Shown in pieces: positions 47,381-59,814 of a stretch of 64,000 bases of DNA. Made by a program: the position numbers and the translations under genes. Each line of letters starts with the position of its first letter. Position 1 is the first letter of the stretch. The DNA is from Patiria pectinifera (Eukaryota; Echinodermata; Asteroidea; Valvatida; Asterinidae), in contig CM057148.1 in assembly GCA_029964075.1 (NCBI GenBank), forward strand, positions 29,567,916 through 29,631,915. Direction: 5' to 3'. The notes beneath the pieces are model-generated. The model saw nothing but the letters and a program-made list of their open reading frames with translations, ran no database searches and was not told the DNA's origin.

Positions 47381-48724
47381 CACCAGGGTGTGAACCGCAC
47401 ACTGGGGCTCCTACGTTCTCGCTGTTTCTGGCCTGTGATAACTAGGCAAGTGCGATAACATGTCCGAACCTGTTTCAAGTGTACTGTTTCAAAGCCTCCG
47501 AACCCCACTGTCAAACCACCCATGCGGCACCTTCTATCGTTCAAACCAATGGAATGTGTGGCGATCGACTTTCTTAAGTTAGATCGTGGTCGTCATGGCT
47601 ACGAGGATGTCCTTGTCATTACGGATGCGTACACCAAGTACGCTGCCGCCATACCTTGTAAAAACCAAACTGCTCCTGTTGTAGCCCGTACTCTAAGAGA
47701 CCACTGGTTTTGATGTTACGGTGTTCCTATGCAGATCCATTCTGACCAGGGGCGAAACTTTGATGGTACCCTTGTGAAAGAGCTATGCCAGCTTTACAGT
47801 GTCAAGAAAACAAGAACCAGCCCGTACCACCCTCAGGGGAATGCCCAAACTGAGCGTTTCAATAAGACCCTGTGCTCCCTGATAAAGTCGCTGGATGCAA
47901 GGAATCGTAAAACCTGGCCAGAAGCGCTGCCCCACCTTGTGTACATTTATAAGTGTACTCCACACAGTGTAACTGGGGTAACCCCCTACACCCTCCTTTT
48001 TGGGAGCGAGCCTACTGTTTGACTAGACCATCTTATTGGAAACGCAGAGCAAGATTTCACAGAGGATTTTGTACAGCAACAATAAGCTCGACTACTTGAA
48101 CGGATGTTTAAAGTTGTTAAAGACCGCCTTGAGAGAGCTGCAGAGTATAACAAACAGCGATACGACAAGCGGTGCAATAGTGAACCACTTTCTGTTGGCA
48201 GCCGTGTTCTTGTCAAGAAATGTGCATTCACAGGTCGTCACAAACTTAGTGACCGGTTCTACCAAGAAGCACATGTGGTGGTAAAATCCAACAAGAGTCA
48301 GGATGTGTATGCAGTTAGACCAGTTTTGGGTTGGCAAGAGAAGTGGCTTAATAGGAAACTTTTCATCTTGGATCCTCGTAACCCATCAAATGAGGTGGAG
48401 AGTTGCTCTGAAATGCTTCCTCTGTACGATTCTCAGTCTAACTCAGATCAGGAAGACAGCTTGTCTGATGAGGCTCATTCTAGTTCCGAGTCTTCATCCG
48501 AAGATGAACTTGTGGTAATCCCCAAAAATACTTTCATTCCTAATCCACAGGTTCCTGCTCAAGACAAACCACAGCACCAAGCTAACACATCACAAGGAGG
48601 CACAGTGAGCCTATCCCCTCATTCAGCGCCCGTAAGACTAGAAGACAGTCATCCCAATAGACCCCTGAGGAGATCTCATCGACTGGCCAAGAAGAGAACT
48701 GGGTGGCCTACTGCAGTAACGTAG
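47381..48724 (+). pseudogene. Integrase, interrupted by stops
   Basis: Same frame as RT. The HHCC zinc finger (HQGVNRT ... CFKC), the DDE core (AIDF, HSDQG, TERFN) and a C-terminal region resembling the GPY/F module (YAVRPVLGWQEKW) are all recognisable. Stops fall at 47378, 47456, 47711, 48020 and 48083. The last 200 codons (48104-48724) are open, Ser/Glu-rich and end with a basic RRSHRLAKKR tail. No chromodomain was seen. Confidence 0.9.
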
Positions 48725-49029
48725 ATTTCACCAGTTACTCTCAACTGAGAGGGTTGCCTGTGTACAACAGGACAGAGGTTTTACCCTTAATGCCTAGCTT
48801 AGTGTGACATCTAAGTTTAAAGTCAATACCTACCTTCCAAGGATTGATATAGTATCGTGGAACCGCTATACCCTCGAGAGGTTGCCTGTGTAGAACAGGA
48901 CAGAGGTTTTACCTCTAACCAGGCTGGCAAGCCTATTACTTTTTGGATTTTGTTTGAAGATACGATTAATAAGTGTTTATATTTTGTTTATTGATATATA
49001 TAGGTGATATCATATAGAGTAGTATTCAG
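48725..49029. other. Short duplicated motif after integrase
   Basis: gaggttgcctgtgtaNaaca followed by ggacagaggttttacc occurs twice (about 48752-48788 and 48877-48913), about 125 bases apart. No coding frame. It lies where a subgenomic leader or env start would be in an errantivirus-like element. Confidence 0.7.
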
Positions 49030-49578
49030 TTGCTTTCTTGCCATATTGTTCCCACCTTGTTTGAACGCCTATATTTGGACATTCGTTTCCTGCAAGATCA
49101 TCTCGATCAGTTATTGTCGAAAATGCAGGCACTTGACAAAACTGACATGCTATGCATTGACATGGGTACCAATGATATCTCAAACAAAGACTCCACACCG
49201 CTGTTGGTAGTTGAACAAGCCCTGAGGTTTTTAGACATGTTGGCAGTGCACAGGATTCATCCCAAATGCATGGTTTTCCTTTCTGTCCTGCAAAGGTCGT
49301 GGATAAGGAGGCGAAATCAGGTTTCAATCCAAACCTTCAATCATCGCGTACGGCGTTATAACTCCTTACTAGGTCGAGCCCTAGCGAGAAGATCAAGTGT
49401 GTATCTTTGTTCTCAAAGGAGGATTAACCACCCAAGGTATTTTGTAGATGGTTGTAACCTCACCTTGGAAGGGATGAATAAATACATCCGTCAAGTTCGG
49501 AACATAATCACCCGTTATGGCAATTTATTTAGTGATGTAAGAGTGCTGCATTCAGCGATTTACCCATGTAAGATTTGA
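49030..49578 (+). pseudogene. SGNH/GDSL-hydrolase-like ORF between integrase and 3' LTR
   Basis: About 182 codons, beginning without ATG just after an in-frame TAG at 49015. DMGTNDIS (residues 44-51) fits block III (GxND) of SGNH/GDSL hydrolases. YFVDGCNLTLEGMNKYIRQV near residue 138 fits block V, whose pattern is DxxH..., followed by an R-rich helix. The expected catalytic His is Asn (residue 143). Block I (GDS) is missing because the N-terminus is lost. I therefore read it as a degraded accessory gene of the element. Similar esterase-like proteins are known from some LINE ORF1s; finding one in the env position of a Gypsy-type element is unusual. Function unproven. Confidence 0.6.
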
Positions 49579-50254
49579 TTTGCTGTGATATTTGCTCTCT
49601 GGGAGAGACAATGAACGTCCAGCACCCATGCCATCATAGAGTTTCCTTACCAGTAGACATTTGAAGTTTTATACATGCATAAACATTGAGAAAAATAATT
49701 GGAAGTGTTATCCACATTTTTGTCAAAAGGTTAATCAATATGTAAACTTGCTACTCAAAGAAGGACCTTGTTGATGCAATGTTTGATGATGACTCTTTCA
49801 TGTCAAGAATTATCTTGTTGAAACAGTTGTTTTGTAAAACATCCTATTATAAAAGAGAAGGGTACTGTGATATTAATACAAAAAAAGAGGAAAAAATGAT
49901 CTTCCAAGTGAAGTGTAACCTAGTTGATTATGGCCCATTTGACACTTCGTCATTGTTAACTTCAGAAAAGAGCAAAGAGTTTCAAACCACTTGTGTATGA
50001 GGTTCAGTGTCAAAGGTTGTCAAATATTTTAAAATTTCGATTACATCAGTAGTAATAGGAAACCATTATTAATAGTTGAAACAAATTTTTCTGTGGTTAT
50101 TAATTGATTAATCTTAAACGTGTCTCTCTAGAACTTTTATAAGCATAGACATTATTACGATTTTTCCTACATGTAGATCGAGGGCAAACTTGTACCTTTT
50201 GTGGTTTGTTTATGTTTTTGTAGTATTTGGACCATTCGGGGTCGTATGGTCTTT
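49579..50254. other. Retroelement 3' non-coding region
   Basis: AT-rich. A frame at 49779-50000 is open for 73 codons but looks like no known domain. Confidence 0.5.
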
Positions 50255-50266
50255 AAGTAGGGAAGT
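50255..50266 (+). other. Polypurine tract
   Basis: aagtagggaagt directly abuts the 3' LTR, the expected site of plus-strand priming. Confidence 0.6.
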
Positions 50267-50683
50267 TGTGGGGAATCGTTTATTAATGTTATACCCGCTG
50301 CGTCCCAGAGGGCGCCCTTCCTTACTACCACTGTTCGCTATGCATGCACAGCACAATGCATGAAATCATGACGAGTTGGGAGCAAGATATCCTGGGGTTC
50401 ATATAGACAGTGACCGCTGCACTGTAGATGTTATAAACATGCTATAAACTGTAAGACCCGAGGCAGAAGCCGAGAAGTTGTTTCCTTACCTGGCGTTGGG
50501 TTTTTTCTTTGTATCTTGGTTGTATGGAGACTTGATCTACTGACCACAATTAAACCACGCACTGTTGAAGAAACCCAAGAGATTGTCAGTTTCTGGTTGG
50601 TCCTCGGAGAAGCAATTCTTCACCCATGCATGGTGATGAGCTGCCGTAGTCACCCCCCCCCCCGAACATCGCAGTTCCTGACA
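50267..50683 (+). repeat. 3' LTR
   Basis: 417 bp, same ends as the 5' LTR; the length difference comes mainly from the poly-T and poly-C tracts. Confidence 0.93.
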
Positions 50684-51270
50684 TAAGTAAAATTAGCATC
50701 AAACAATTAAAGGACAAGACAAGACAAGACAGAACAACACAAGAAAAAGAAAAGATGGAGACAAGACGAGACAAGGCAAGATATGAGACCACTAGACTAG
50801 ACAAGTCAACCTCAAATTAATAATCAGCAAAAATGACAACAAAAAAGACCAGGTTATTCAGATAAATATCTTTAAAAAGATAAGAAAATATACATGCAAT
50901 ATGGAAAGCAAGAGACCATCAAACAATTCAAATCAATTCGAGGGCAAGACATGGCAGACTGAAACAAGAAGTAAGAATTAAAGTAAAAAGGATGAAAACA
51001 ATAGGAAACAGCAAACATGAAACAGTAATGAAGAAGAGGGCTGAACAGAAGGGGACTTCAAGATTAAGATGAAAAATAGCACTACAAGGATAACAGCCAC
51101 TGTATAACGAATATGTGTGTTGCGGACAAACACATAGCTGTTTCGACAATTGTTTTAAGGACATATATCCTGTACATTGGTATTGTTCCGAACATGTACA
51201 TGTCCGTGTGTATGGTTGCGAAAATGGGTGGGTGTGTAGAAATGAATTTGTAGAAGTCAATACAAAATAA
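50684..51270. other. Spacer with (gacaa)n microsatellite
   Basis: 50711-50800 is a degenerate acaagacaagac tract. The rest is purine-rich and non-coding. Confidence 0.6.
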
Positions 51271-52750
51271 CATGATCACGTCATCATGACGTCAAGTTTA
51301 TTTCCATGTATAACATATACATGTACATGACTAGGCACCCAGTATTTACAAACTTTCAACACAATAAGCTATCTAGAACTCTGAATATAGACATTGGATT
51401 ATGCACATTTAAGATGACGCCACATAACTAATGATGACGTCATCACGGCGTCCCTTGTTTAGGAGCAACATTAGCTTTTGATTCTTGGTCTGTGCCTAGT
51501 TTGAAGTCAATCAAAGTGCACTTAATTCATGTCAATTTTTGAAATTGAAAAAACATTTTTTTTTTTTTATTTAATACAAAATCTGTTAAAGACGTCACCA
51601 TGGCGTCACTGCAGATTTTCCATACTATTATTAATACCTACCCACCAACCAAGTTTCATAACGATCGAACAAAATTGATTTGTGTTTAGGTAAATCACGA
51701 TTTTTTTTGTTGCAGATATGGAGATGAGCTGGAAACAAAATTACAAATCAATAAAAAAAATCCACATGGTAACGTCATCATGACGTTACCTCAATGTTCA
51801 TTTATAACACATATCCCGCTATGTCTGCATACCGTTTGAATCGGCCTTGTAGTTCTCCAAATATACGCTCTTGAAAATACACTTATAAAATGACGCCACA
51901 TGACTTGTGACGACGTCATCATGACATCATGATTCGGCATGCATCTTCGGATGGTGGTCTTAGTGTGTGCCAGGCATAGAGCTATATTAATTTAATATAG
52001 TTCTATGGAAAACAGACTTAAAAAAAGGAGCTATGTCTGTTCCATGAAAAAAACATAGGGCTTTTTTACAAAAATATTTTTGGGGGTAAGATTTCAAGCT
52101 GATTTTGTCCATGATCAGTCAGGCACATGAATTTAATACCAGAATAACGTTTCCTGACTTATTTGCTGCTTGGAAAATCTTGCAGTTCTCTACCTGTATG
52201 CATTTTGAAGAGACTTTACATTACCCATGATGACGTAATCATGACATCACCTCAATTTTAACCTATATCAGGGCCTGTCTATGTACATACCAAGTTTCAA
52301 CCCAATCGGTCTTGCATTGTTTATATGTCCTTAGAAAATGCACAGTTAAGATGACGTTACATGACCCATGACATCATGACGACGTCACAGGACTCATGAT
52401 AACACAAGACGTCAGATGATCCCTAACTACATCATGATGACATTATGACGTCATATTCCAACGGACGACTTGACATTTTCAGTTTAATACACAACGGTCA
52501 AAGTAAGTTTACATCTTTTACCAATTTAAAATTACAAGGGATTTCCGGTTTCAAGCGGAAGGAAGGATGACGTGATTTTGGATGTAATATCAAAACTGAA
52601 GACCCTGGATTATCCTATCAATTCCCGTAAAAAGCAAAATCAGATCTCTCGCAGTGGACTTTATATTGATTTTCAAAGATTAAATCTAGAAATATGTGGT
52701 TGTTTTTGATCTGATAATTGACGTCATCATGACATCATTACCAGAAAGCT
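51271..52750. repeat. Degenerate tandem repeats carrying TGACGTCA palindromes
   Basis: Three diverged copies of a ~460-490 bp unit can be traced by shared phrases (cctcaat, tataacatat, aaatacac.taaaatgacg, catgac..gtgacgacgtc). Perfect TGACGTCA sites, the CREB/ATF consensus, lie at 51287, 51435, 52446 and 52719, with near-perfect palindromes such as ggtaacgtcatcatgacgtt at 51769. No coding frame. Confidence 0.7.
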
Positions 52751-52898
52751 CGAGAGCTATGTTAACTTTGCTATATGAAGGAAACATCTGTATTTTATCT
52801 CTTCAGCAATTTCATAAGGTTTAAATGTCTTTTCATTGTAACTTTTGGTCTGGTAACTTTTTCAGTCTTTCTCCCCTCAACTCCCCTCAACAAAATTT

Positions 52899-53455
52899 GA
52901 TATTGACAAAGAAAGCCTTGGGATATTGTATAAAGCCTACATCCGACCACATCTTGAGTACAGCGTTCAGTCATAGAGCCCCTACCTAAAAAGAGACATC
53001 ATAGTTCTAGAGAAAGTTCAGAGGAGGGCGGCAAAGCTAGTACCAGAATTGAGAAGAAAACCATACAGCCAAAGGATGGAACAGTTGCACCTATTCTCAC
53101 TTGAAGTGCGGAAAGTAAGGGGTGACCTTATTGAGACATATAAGATCCTGAATGGCTTCGATGATATGGATTCAGAAAAGATCTTCTCCGAGTCAAGTAC
53201 TAGTACCCGAGGTCACAGGTTGAAGTTGTTTAAGAAGAGAATGCATACAGGTCTCCAATTGAGGAAACACTTCTTCTCCCAACGGGTAATAAACAACTGG
53301 AACAACCTCCCAGCCTACGTCGTAAATGCCGTGAATGTCAACCAGTTCAAGAATAGATTTGACAGTTACTTGAAAGAATCTGGATATGGGGTCTTAAAAG
53401 GCTTAAGTCTATAATTGATAATCCCATCAAATCTTAAGTGTAAGTGTAAGTGAAC
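52899..53455 (+). pseudogene. CR1-like LINE, 3' end of reverse transcriptase
   Basis: The frame reads YIRPHLEYSVQ, LEKVQRRAAKLVPELR, RGDLIETYKILNGF, then FFSQRVINNWNNLP and FKNRFDSYL. This is the conserved C-terminal part of CR1-type RT proteins. A TAG (52974) replaces the usual Trp in the QSW.P box. The element ends in taagtgtaagtgtaagtg (about 53436-53453), the short tandem tail expected of CR1/L2 elements. It is 5'-truncated, as such insertions usually are. Confidence 0.85.
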
Positions 53456-54354
53456 GCGCGTGGAGCATGAAACGCACCAAGTATTTATTAAGCGCTGCGC
53501 TCACGTTCGCTCACACGTACGTTGGCATGCCGCTTTTCATTTCGATTACGGAACGGTACAATCAGTTTATTTGATGCAAACTTATAAACCTATTTAAAAC
53601 AACCAATTTTGCTAAGTAGGCCCTAGTCATAATCATAATCATCCATATTTGATTGATAAAAAAAAATAGTAGACTTAGACTTGGTGCCAAGTCGGCTATT
53701 GTTCACGTACGTACGGTGCCGGTTACTGGTTCCACGTACGCAAAAAACCACTGCAATGCGCGAAGCCTGGTTCCCAGTCCCAGACCAAATGATGCTGACT
53801 ATTGATGTTCAACAAGCGACTTGGCGAAAACGTTTTCTTTTTTTGTACACAACATATGGGAGTATTTTGAATCGCTAGCGAATTCTATGCGAGCACTCTG
53901 ATTGGTTCAGATTCCAGCGTGTATTCTAGGCCGCAACGGAAGGACATTCTCATTACTTCGAGGGTTTGTGCTTTGTGTTGTAAAACATTCTAAAATTCGT
54001 TTTAGGGCATACACGCGACTAAATCACGCAATCTAACGTAATATTCACGTCGTTAGATATGTCGCAACCCGGCCGATTAGTACTAGTCTCATACCAGCCG
54101 CTCCGATGGAGTTCAACTGAAGTTCACAAACAAAATACGACTATCTAACGACTTGTCATCAAGTCTACAGTAGAGTAAGATTTCAATATAATGAGAACAT
54201 AATGTTAACTTATTTATTCTCTTGTGTATTAGCACGGCTGTAGGTCAATCCGTTTGCGAGTTAACCACGCCCCTTAAACAACCGTATGGAGTTTGTGTAC
54301 ACTTAGTTTTGTTTGTCTCAGATTTTGCGCGTTCTGCGTCCATTTGTATATCAT
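53456..54354. other. Non-coding spacer
   Basis: No gene recognised. It contains CpG-bearing patches (gttcacgtacgtacggtgcc near 53700) and no strong repeat. Confidence 0.45.
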
Positions 54355-54605
54355 GCAATAATTGGACAATGTTACAAATTAACTGATATGAGGGAAACAA
54401 GAAGTAACACAATAATTAATGGAAACAGACTAACATAATTTCTTTCAATGCAAACCTTGAAAATACATTTTTGTGTCACATATTAAACCTCATTTGCAAG
54501 TTTTATTCTCCAATTTGAAGGGTGTTTTGGGGGCACTCTCCGTGCTATGCTAATGCAAAGTTTCATATTCATTAGAAAACCTGTGATGGCATTCCGGGTA
54601 TGATT
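54355..54605. mobile_element. Internal fragment of the TA-target TIR transposon family
   Basis: atgttacaaattaactgata...gagggaaacaag and then tttcatattcattagaaaac match the interiors of the elements at 57233, 59815 and 60343. A central part is deleted relative to them and both ends are missing. Confidence 0.75.
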
Positions 54606-55390
54606 AAAGCCAGAGTCCATCATTTGCAGCTATCCAAAAACTAACTGACGTAATTATTTTTGAAAAATATATTTGGTTGAAAGATAGTAATGGGACTAAA
54701 CTCCCTTTGAAATTATTCTTTCTGGCAAGCTGTCATTTTGAAGAAATCAACGAAAGAAGGCCTTTCCAACGGTGCGTCTAGAAGCACCGTTGGAAATTTC
54801 CGTTTGTAGTTCGTTTGTTTTATTCGGCGAAGCGCGCGAGGGCGTTGACACGACGCACACGCGCGCGTGGTTGCTCTAATTCGTCGGATCAGTGCGCGAC
54901 ATCGCGTAGCTGCAATTGGCTACTGAGAACGTGTCTCGGACGCTGAATTCAGGCCCGATTCAAAACATGATTCAGCAACTTTTGATTTGAAATCGAGATC
55001 CTAGAATGTTGTTTTTCTCGAAATATACAGCTGAAGCTAAGCTGAAACTTCATCAGGTTAGTTGTTCAGCACCCTTGTTTAGATTTTGAGCACCTTTGTT
55101 GCTTCAAACGAACAAAATGCACAACTTACAAATAGTGGACTATACCCGTTAATGTTACATGCAGCGCGTTCGATTACTTCCCCGCGCTTTCCCGTGCAAG
55201 CGCGACAGCGTTCGATTTACCTCTCACGTAACTTCTCGCGCTTACTCGAGCCTGGCCCAAGTAACCGATAGTGGGCTATAACGGTTAAGGTCAAACATAT
55301 GATACAATTGTGCACTTTGTGACTAAAGCATGAAACTTCGCATGTTGGTTCTTCATGCCATGAAGAAAATTTTCAGATGTAGTGACATTT
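54606..55390. other. Spacer with a short perfect hairpin
   Basis: 54763-54775 (tttccaacggtgc) and 54784-54796 form a perfect 13-bp-arm hairpin. 54830-54930 is CpG-rich (gcgcgcgagggcgtt). No coding frame recognised. Confidence 0.6.
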
Positions 55391-56300
<910 letters not shown>

Positions 56301-56735
56301 AAGTCTAAATAGTTCAAAACAAGTGTATTTTAAGTATTATTCTACAGCATGTCATGAATTCAGACCCCAAGGACATTTTTTTATGACCTCTGATCTCCAT
56401 TTCCCTTTTTGAAGGGTAGACGAGCGCAACAGAAAACAAGAGGTAAATTGGACAAAAATCACACTCTAACAGTGACCAGTGGGCTTGGTAAAAAGGTTAA
56501 GAATGTGGTGACCCAAGTCCATCTACAATCCTGGCCAAATCTCGCTAAGCCTTCCACCCCCCGGCTCCCATTCAATGTTGTCTCTCATTGCGCGGTGTGT
56601 GCTCCATCAGCTGGACAGAACAACATTGACCGGGGGAGCGGGGGAGTGGGTGACCGTGGGAGGCTCAGGAAGTGTCCCAATCATTTTGGCCGGGATAGTA
56701 AATACCACAGAGTGAAATAAGTACACAAGATTGAC
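56301..56735. other. Spacer with an imperfect foldback
   Basis: Around 56563-56660, cccggctcccattcaatgtt faces aacattgaccgggggagcgg as an imperfect inverted repeat. A 103-codon frame (56409-56720) has no recognisable domain and is probably chance. Confidence 0.4.
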
Positions 56736-56767
56736 TATTATTCAAATTAGGTTTTGCCCTTCACCGA

Positions 56768-57001
56768 TTTTTTTTTTTTTTTTTTTTTTAAACACTGTAT
56801 ACTCAGTGTGTTAGCTCCCCAGTGAAAGTTGGAAAAAATCACTCGGGTGGGACTCGAACCCACGACCTCCTGCTTTCTAGTGCAGATGTCTTACCACTCG
56901 ACCACCGAGCTAACGGGATTGGTTGGCCGGTTCGAATCTGATGTACATAGCAGCGGGTACCGCATAAACTATTATAAGATGGAATTTTTGCGCCGGGGTG
57001 A
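56768..57001 (-). repeat. tRNA-derived SINE with flanking 32-bp direct repeats
   Basis: Read on the minus strand it has a tRNA-like section with A box (tggtcgagtgg), B box (ggttcgagtcc) and a partly paired acceptor stem, a short body, and an A-tail (poly-T at 56768-56790). It is bracketed by identical 32-bp copies of tattattcaaattaggtttt... at 56736-56767 and 57002-57033, the mark of target-primed insertion. The anticodon loop looks eight bases long, so a functional tRNA gene is unlikely. Confidence 0.85.
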
Positions 57002-57232
57002 TATTATTCAAATTAGGTTTTGCCCTTCACCGACGTTTTTTAATTTTTTTTTATTTTTTTTATTTTTAGATTGATTATTGTTAGACATTTGTGCATATAA
57101 CACTGTAAAGAAAGTCCAATAGTCTTCTATCCCAGTTGCAACATGTTGCGTCTGCCAGTTGAAAAAGGGAAATGGAGGTCACATGTCACCCCAATTTTTT
57201 TTGGTGGGATTTCATTACATGACTCTGTAATA

Positions 57233-58800
57233 TAGGTTTTCCCGGCGAATTTCCGAATTTTTCTAATCAGTTTCATTATCAGCCTTTCAATTTCGCGTGA
57301 GTTTTGTACATGTGGTCAAATTTCGTTTTGGTTTTATTCAATTTCATTTTTAGGCAGCCAAGATTTTACTGTTAATGTTCGTTTTCGTTTTCGCGCATCC
57401 TATTTCGTTTTGGTGCATTCAAGACTTAATTTGTAGCAGTCTTAAATGAACTGTTTGCAACCTGTTGATGGTAGAGGCATTCAAATTAGCGAACATCTGT
57501 GTAGTTATAACGTATAACCATGTTTTTCGTTTCTCATTCATTTATGGCCAATCGCTTTCATCGTTTGATCATTTAAATTAGTAAAGAAATTTATTCGATA
57601 TATTTTCTTTTTTCCCCTACCCCCCCCAAAAAAAAATCTTGATGACTGTGAAATTTACAAATGTTACAAATAAACTGATATGAGGGAAACAAGATGTAAC
57701 GAAATAATTAATTGAAAGGGACTAAGTTGATGTCACTGTTGATCTTTTCTACTTGTTTAAACGTTTGAACAAGTGGCATCTTTACGTTGACGATTTCTTG
57801 ACGTGCAAGACATTGGGACACGTATGTTTGGCAATGATTGTGCATCGGGAACACTTATTTCTGAAATGTTTTCTTGCGTATGTTTGACCGACCACTTACC
57901 GTATTCAAAGGGCCCACGCAAAGTAATTTTTCAATGCAAACCTTGAAAATATGTACATCTTTGTGTCACATTTAATCTTATTTTCAAGATGTTTTTGGTG
58001 CCTTCTCCGTTGTTATGATAATGCAACGTTTCATATTCATTAGAAAACCTGTGACGGCATTCCGGGCATGATTAATGTTAGGCCTACATGGCTATTTCAG
58101 CACAAAAAAGTTGCTTGAATATTGGATATTTGGCTGTCATAATTTATTTATTTGGTGATTCTTTGATGTGTCATTATATGGCAGTAAGCCAATGAGCAAC
58201 CCTTCCCCACAAATGGTTTCAATGAGCAAATTTTAGATGAATATTTGAAAGAAAAACCCCTTAACTGAACAGTGTCTTCCTGAAATGACATCACAGTAAC
58301 AGCGCACTCTTAGTCCGGAAAAGCATGGAAACTTTTAAATGTTTAAAGAAGTGCACTTTTGCAATAAGAATAACCAACCATTAAATTTGTAAATTTCCTA
58401 CATTTCACAGTGGTAAAGAGTTGCACAAAAAGAATTCCCGAGAAACATTCATTGCTCATACCCTTTAATTAAGAAAGAAAGGCATTTACGGATTGAAGAC
58501 ATCCAAATATGATTTACGCTAAGGAATACGGACACGTATATGAAGTCTTAAAAGATGTTTGACAAAATGTGAAATATGTTTGCCCATTAATGAAAACGAA
58601 TGCCCGAGGCGATCAACCCCTTCCTGCTGGCTTAGACGAAATTGAATGAACAACGCGATACTTTTAAAATGAATGCATCTTTGATAGGGACGAGTGAAGC
58701 TAAAGGCGATAGAATGCTCTGATTGTGAAATGGAATGATTCTTGTTGATTGTCGAATGCCGAACAGGCGTTAAATCGAATGAAAACTGGGTGACAATTCG
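57233..58800. mobile_element. TA-target TIR transposon, right end lost
   Basis: Starts TA/TAGGTTTTCCCGGCGAATTTC and runs through the whole body shared with the copy at 60343. It decays near 58795 (gaaaactgggtgac), roughly 20 bases before where the right TIR should be. No coding frame. Confidence 0.8.
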
Positions 58801-59290
58801 TTTTCTTTTTGTTTGCTTCAGTTACAACATTGGGTGTGAGGATGCAGATGGAAACGGTTTAGAATGCTTTAAAAACAAGCACAGCTAATTGTTACTGTGA
58901 CCTATTAATGAGCCAGGCAAGAATTAAAACATATAAAAGTTATACTCCTTAAAGTTTGGAATTCGTTGGGAACATTTGTCAAAACGTTCTCTATTTTTCC
59001 GTTATGAAAGTTTGTGAAGGGGCTAGCAGGGTGTACTTAAAAAAATCGAATTAATTAGAAAAAAATATAAACACACACACAAACAAACACCCCAACACCC
59101 CCAACAAACAAACACCCCCAACACCCCAACAAACAAAGTCAGAAAGACCCAACCTTTCGACCGAATGGGCCCAAAAGTCATAAGTCGGGAATTTCAGGGA
59201 TAAAAACGAAACTGAAGACTGCATCAATGCTCCAGCCAATCTTGCCATCAAATATTTAATGGTTAAAACATTTTAGCTTCGGGTTTGTTT
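58801..59290. other. Spacer with a C/A-rich microsatellite
   Basis: 59068-59138 is a degenerate acacacaaacaaacacccc tract. Nothing else recognised. Confidence 0.5.
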
Positions 59291-59757
59291 TTAACCCTAA
59301 AGGGCCGGGTTATTTTGACCATCTCTCAGCCGGGGGGGGGGGATTCCGCCCCCCCCCCCCTAAGATCTCAGCCATCGAGTGACGAAAAATTTTGAAACTC
59401 GGCACATGCATAGAACAACTCTTCCTAAACATACCCAAGAAATTTCATGACTATAGGTCAAAGGGTTTTGGAATTATGGCTAATTAATTATTCATATGTA
59501 CGAATGGCAATTCTGCTCTGTGTACACGACGTATATGCAAAAAATCAGTTTTTACGGCGCGTAGCGCCGGAAAATTTTTCGCTACGCGGCAACCCGTGGT
59601 CCGATTTTTATGTTTTTTGGTATCAAAAGATGCGCAAAGCTCGAGGCTAAAAAGTCATAACAGCTCGGGTCGCGAAAAAATTGTTTTTAGAGGCTATCAC
59701 GGAAAATGTTGAGGGGGGGGGGGGGCGGATTCCGCCCCCCGGCCCCTTTAGGGTTAA
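59291..59757. mobile_element. piggyBac-like MITE with TTAA target duplication
   Basis: TTAA (59291-59294) is followed by CCCTAAAGGGCCGGG, and the right end GGCCCCTTTAGGG is followed by TTAA (59754-59757). TTAA duplication with CCC-starting inverted ends is the piggyBac signature. Inside, poly-G/poly-C runs and ggattccgcccc repeat near both ends. No transposase frame, so non-autonomous. Confidence 0.8.
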
Positions 59758-59814
59758 TCAAGGTGTAGGTTGAGACAAAATAAAATCTTTCCTTTCGTGT
59801 ATATTTTGTTAATA

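Larger units (their letters stand above)
42561..50683 (+). mobile_element. Ty3/Gypsy-type LTR retrotransposon, decayed
   Basis: Paired direct LTRs (42561-42986 and 50267-50683) begin TGTGGGGAATCG and end CTGACA. The insertion is flanked by TAAG on both sides (42557-42560 and 50684-50687), a 4-bp target-site duplication typical of several Ty3/Gypsy elements. Order is gag, protease, RT, RNase H, integrase, placing it in Ty3/Gypsy rather than Copia. The LTRs differ at roughly two dozen positions by eye, so the insertion is not very recent. Coding parts have frameshifts and five in-frame stops from the end of RNase H through integrase, so it cannot be autonomous. It lies opposite in strand to, and upstream of, the GTPase first coding exon. 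Confidence 0.93.

Noticed and set aside
56829..56915. Functional tRNA gene on the minus strand
   Set aside because: The anticodon loop is abnormal, the acceptor stem is imperfect, and the sequence sits within a SINE with A-tail and direct repeats.
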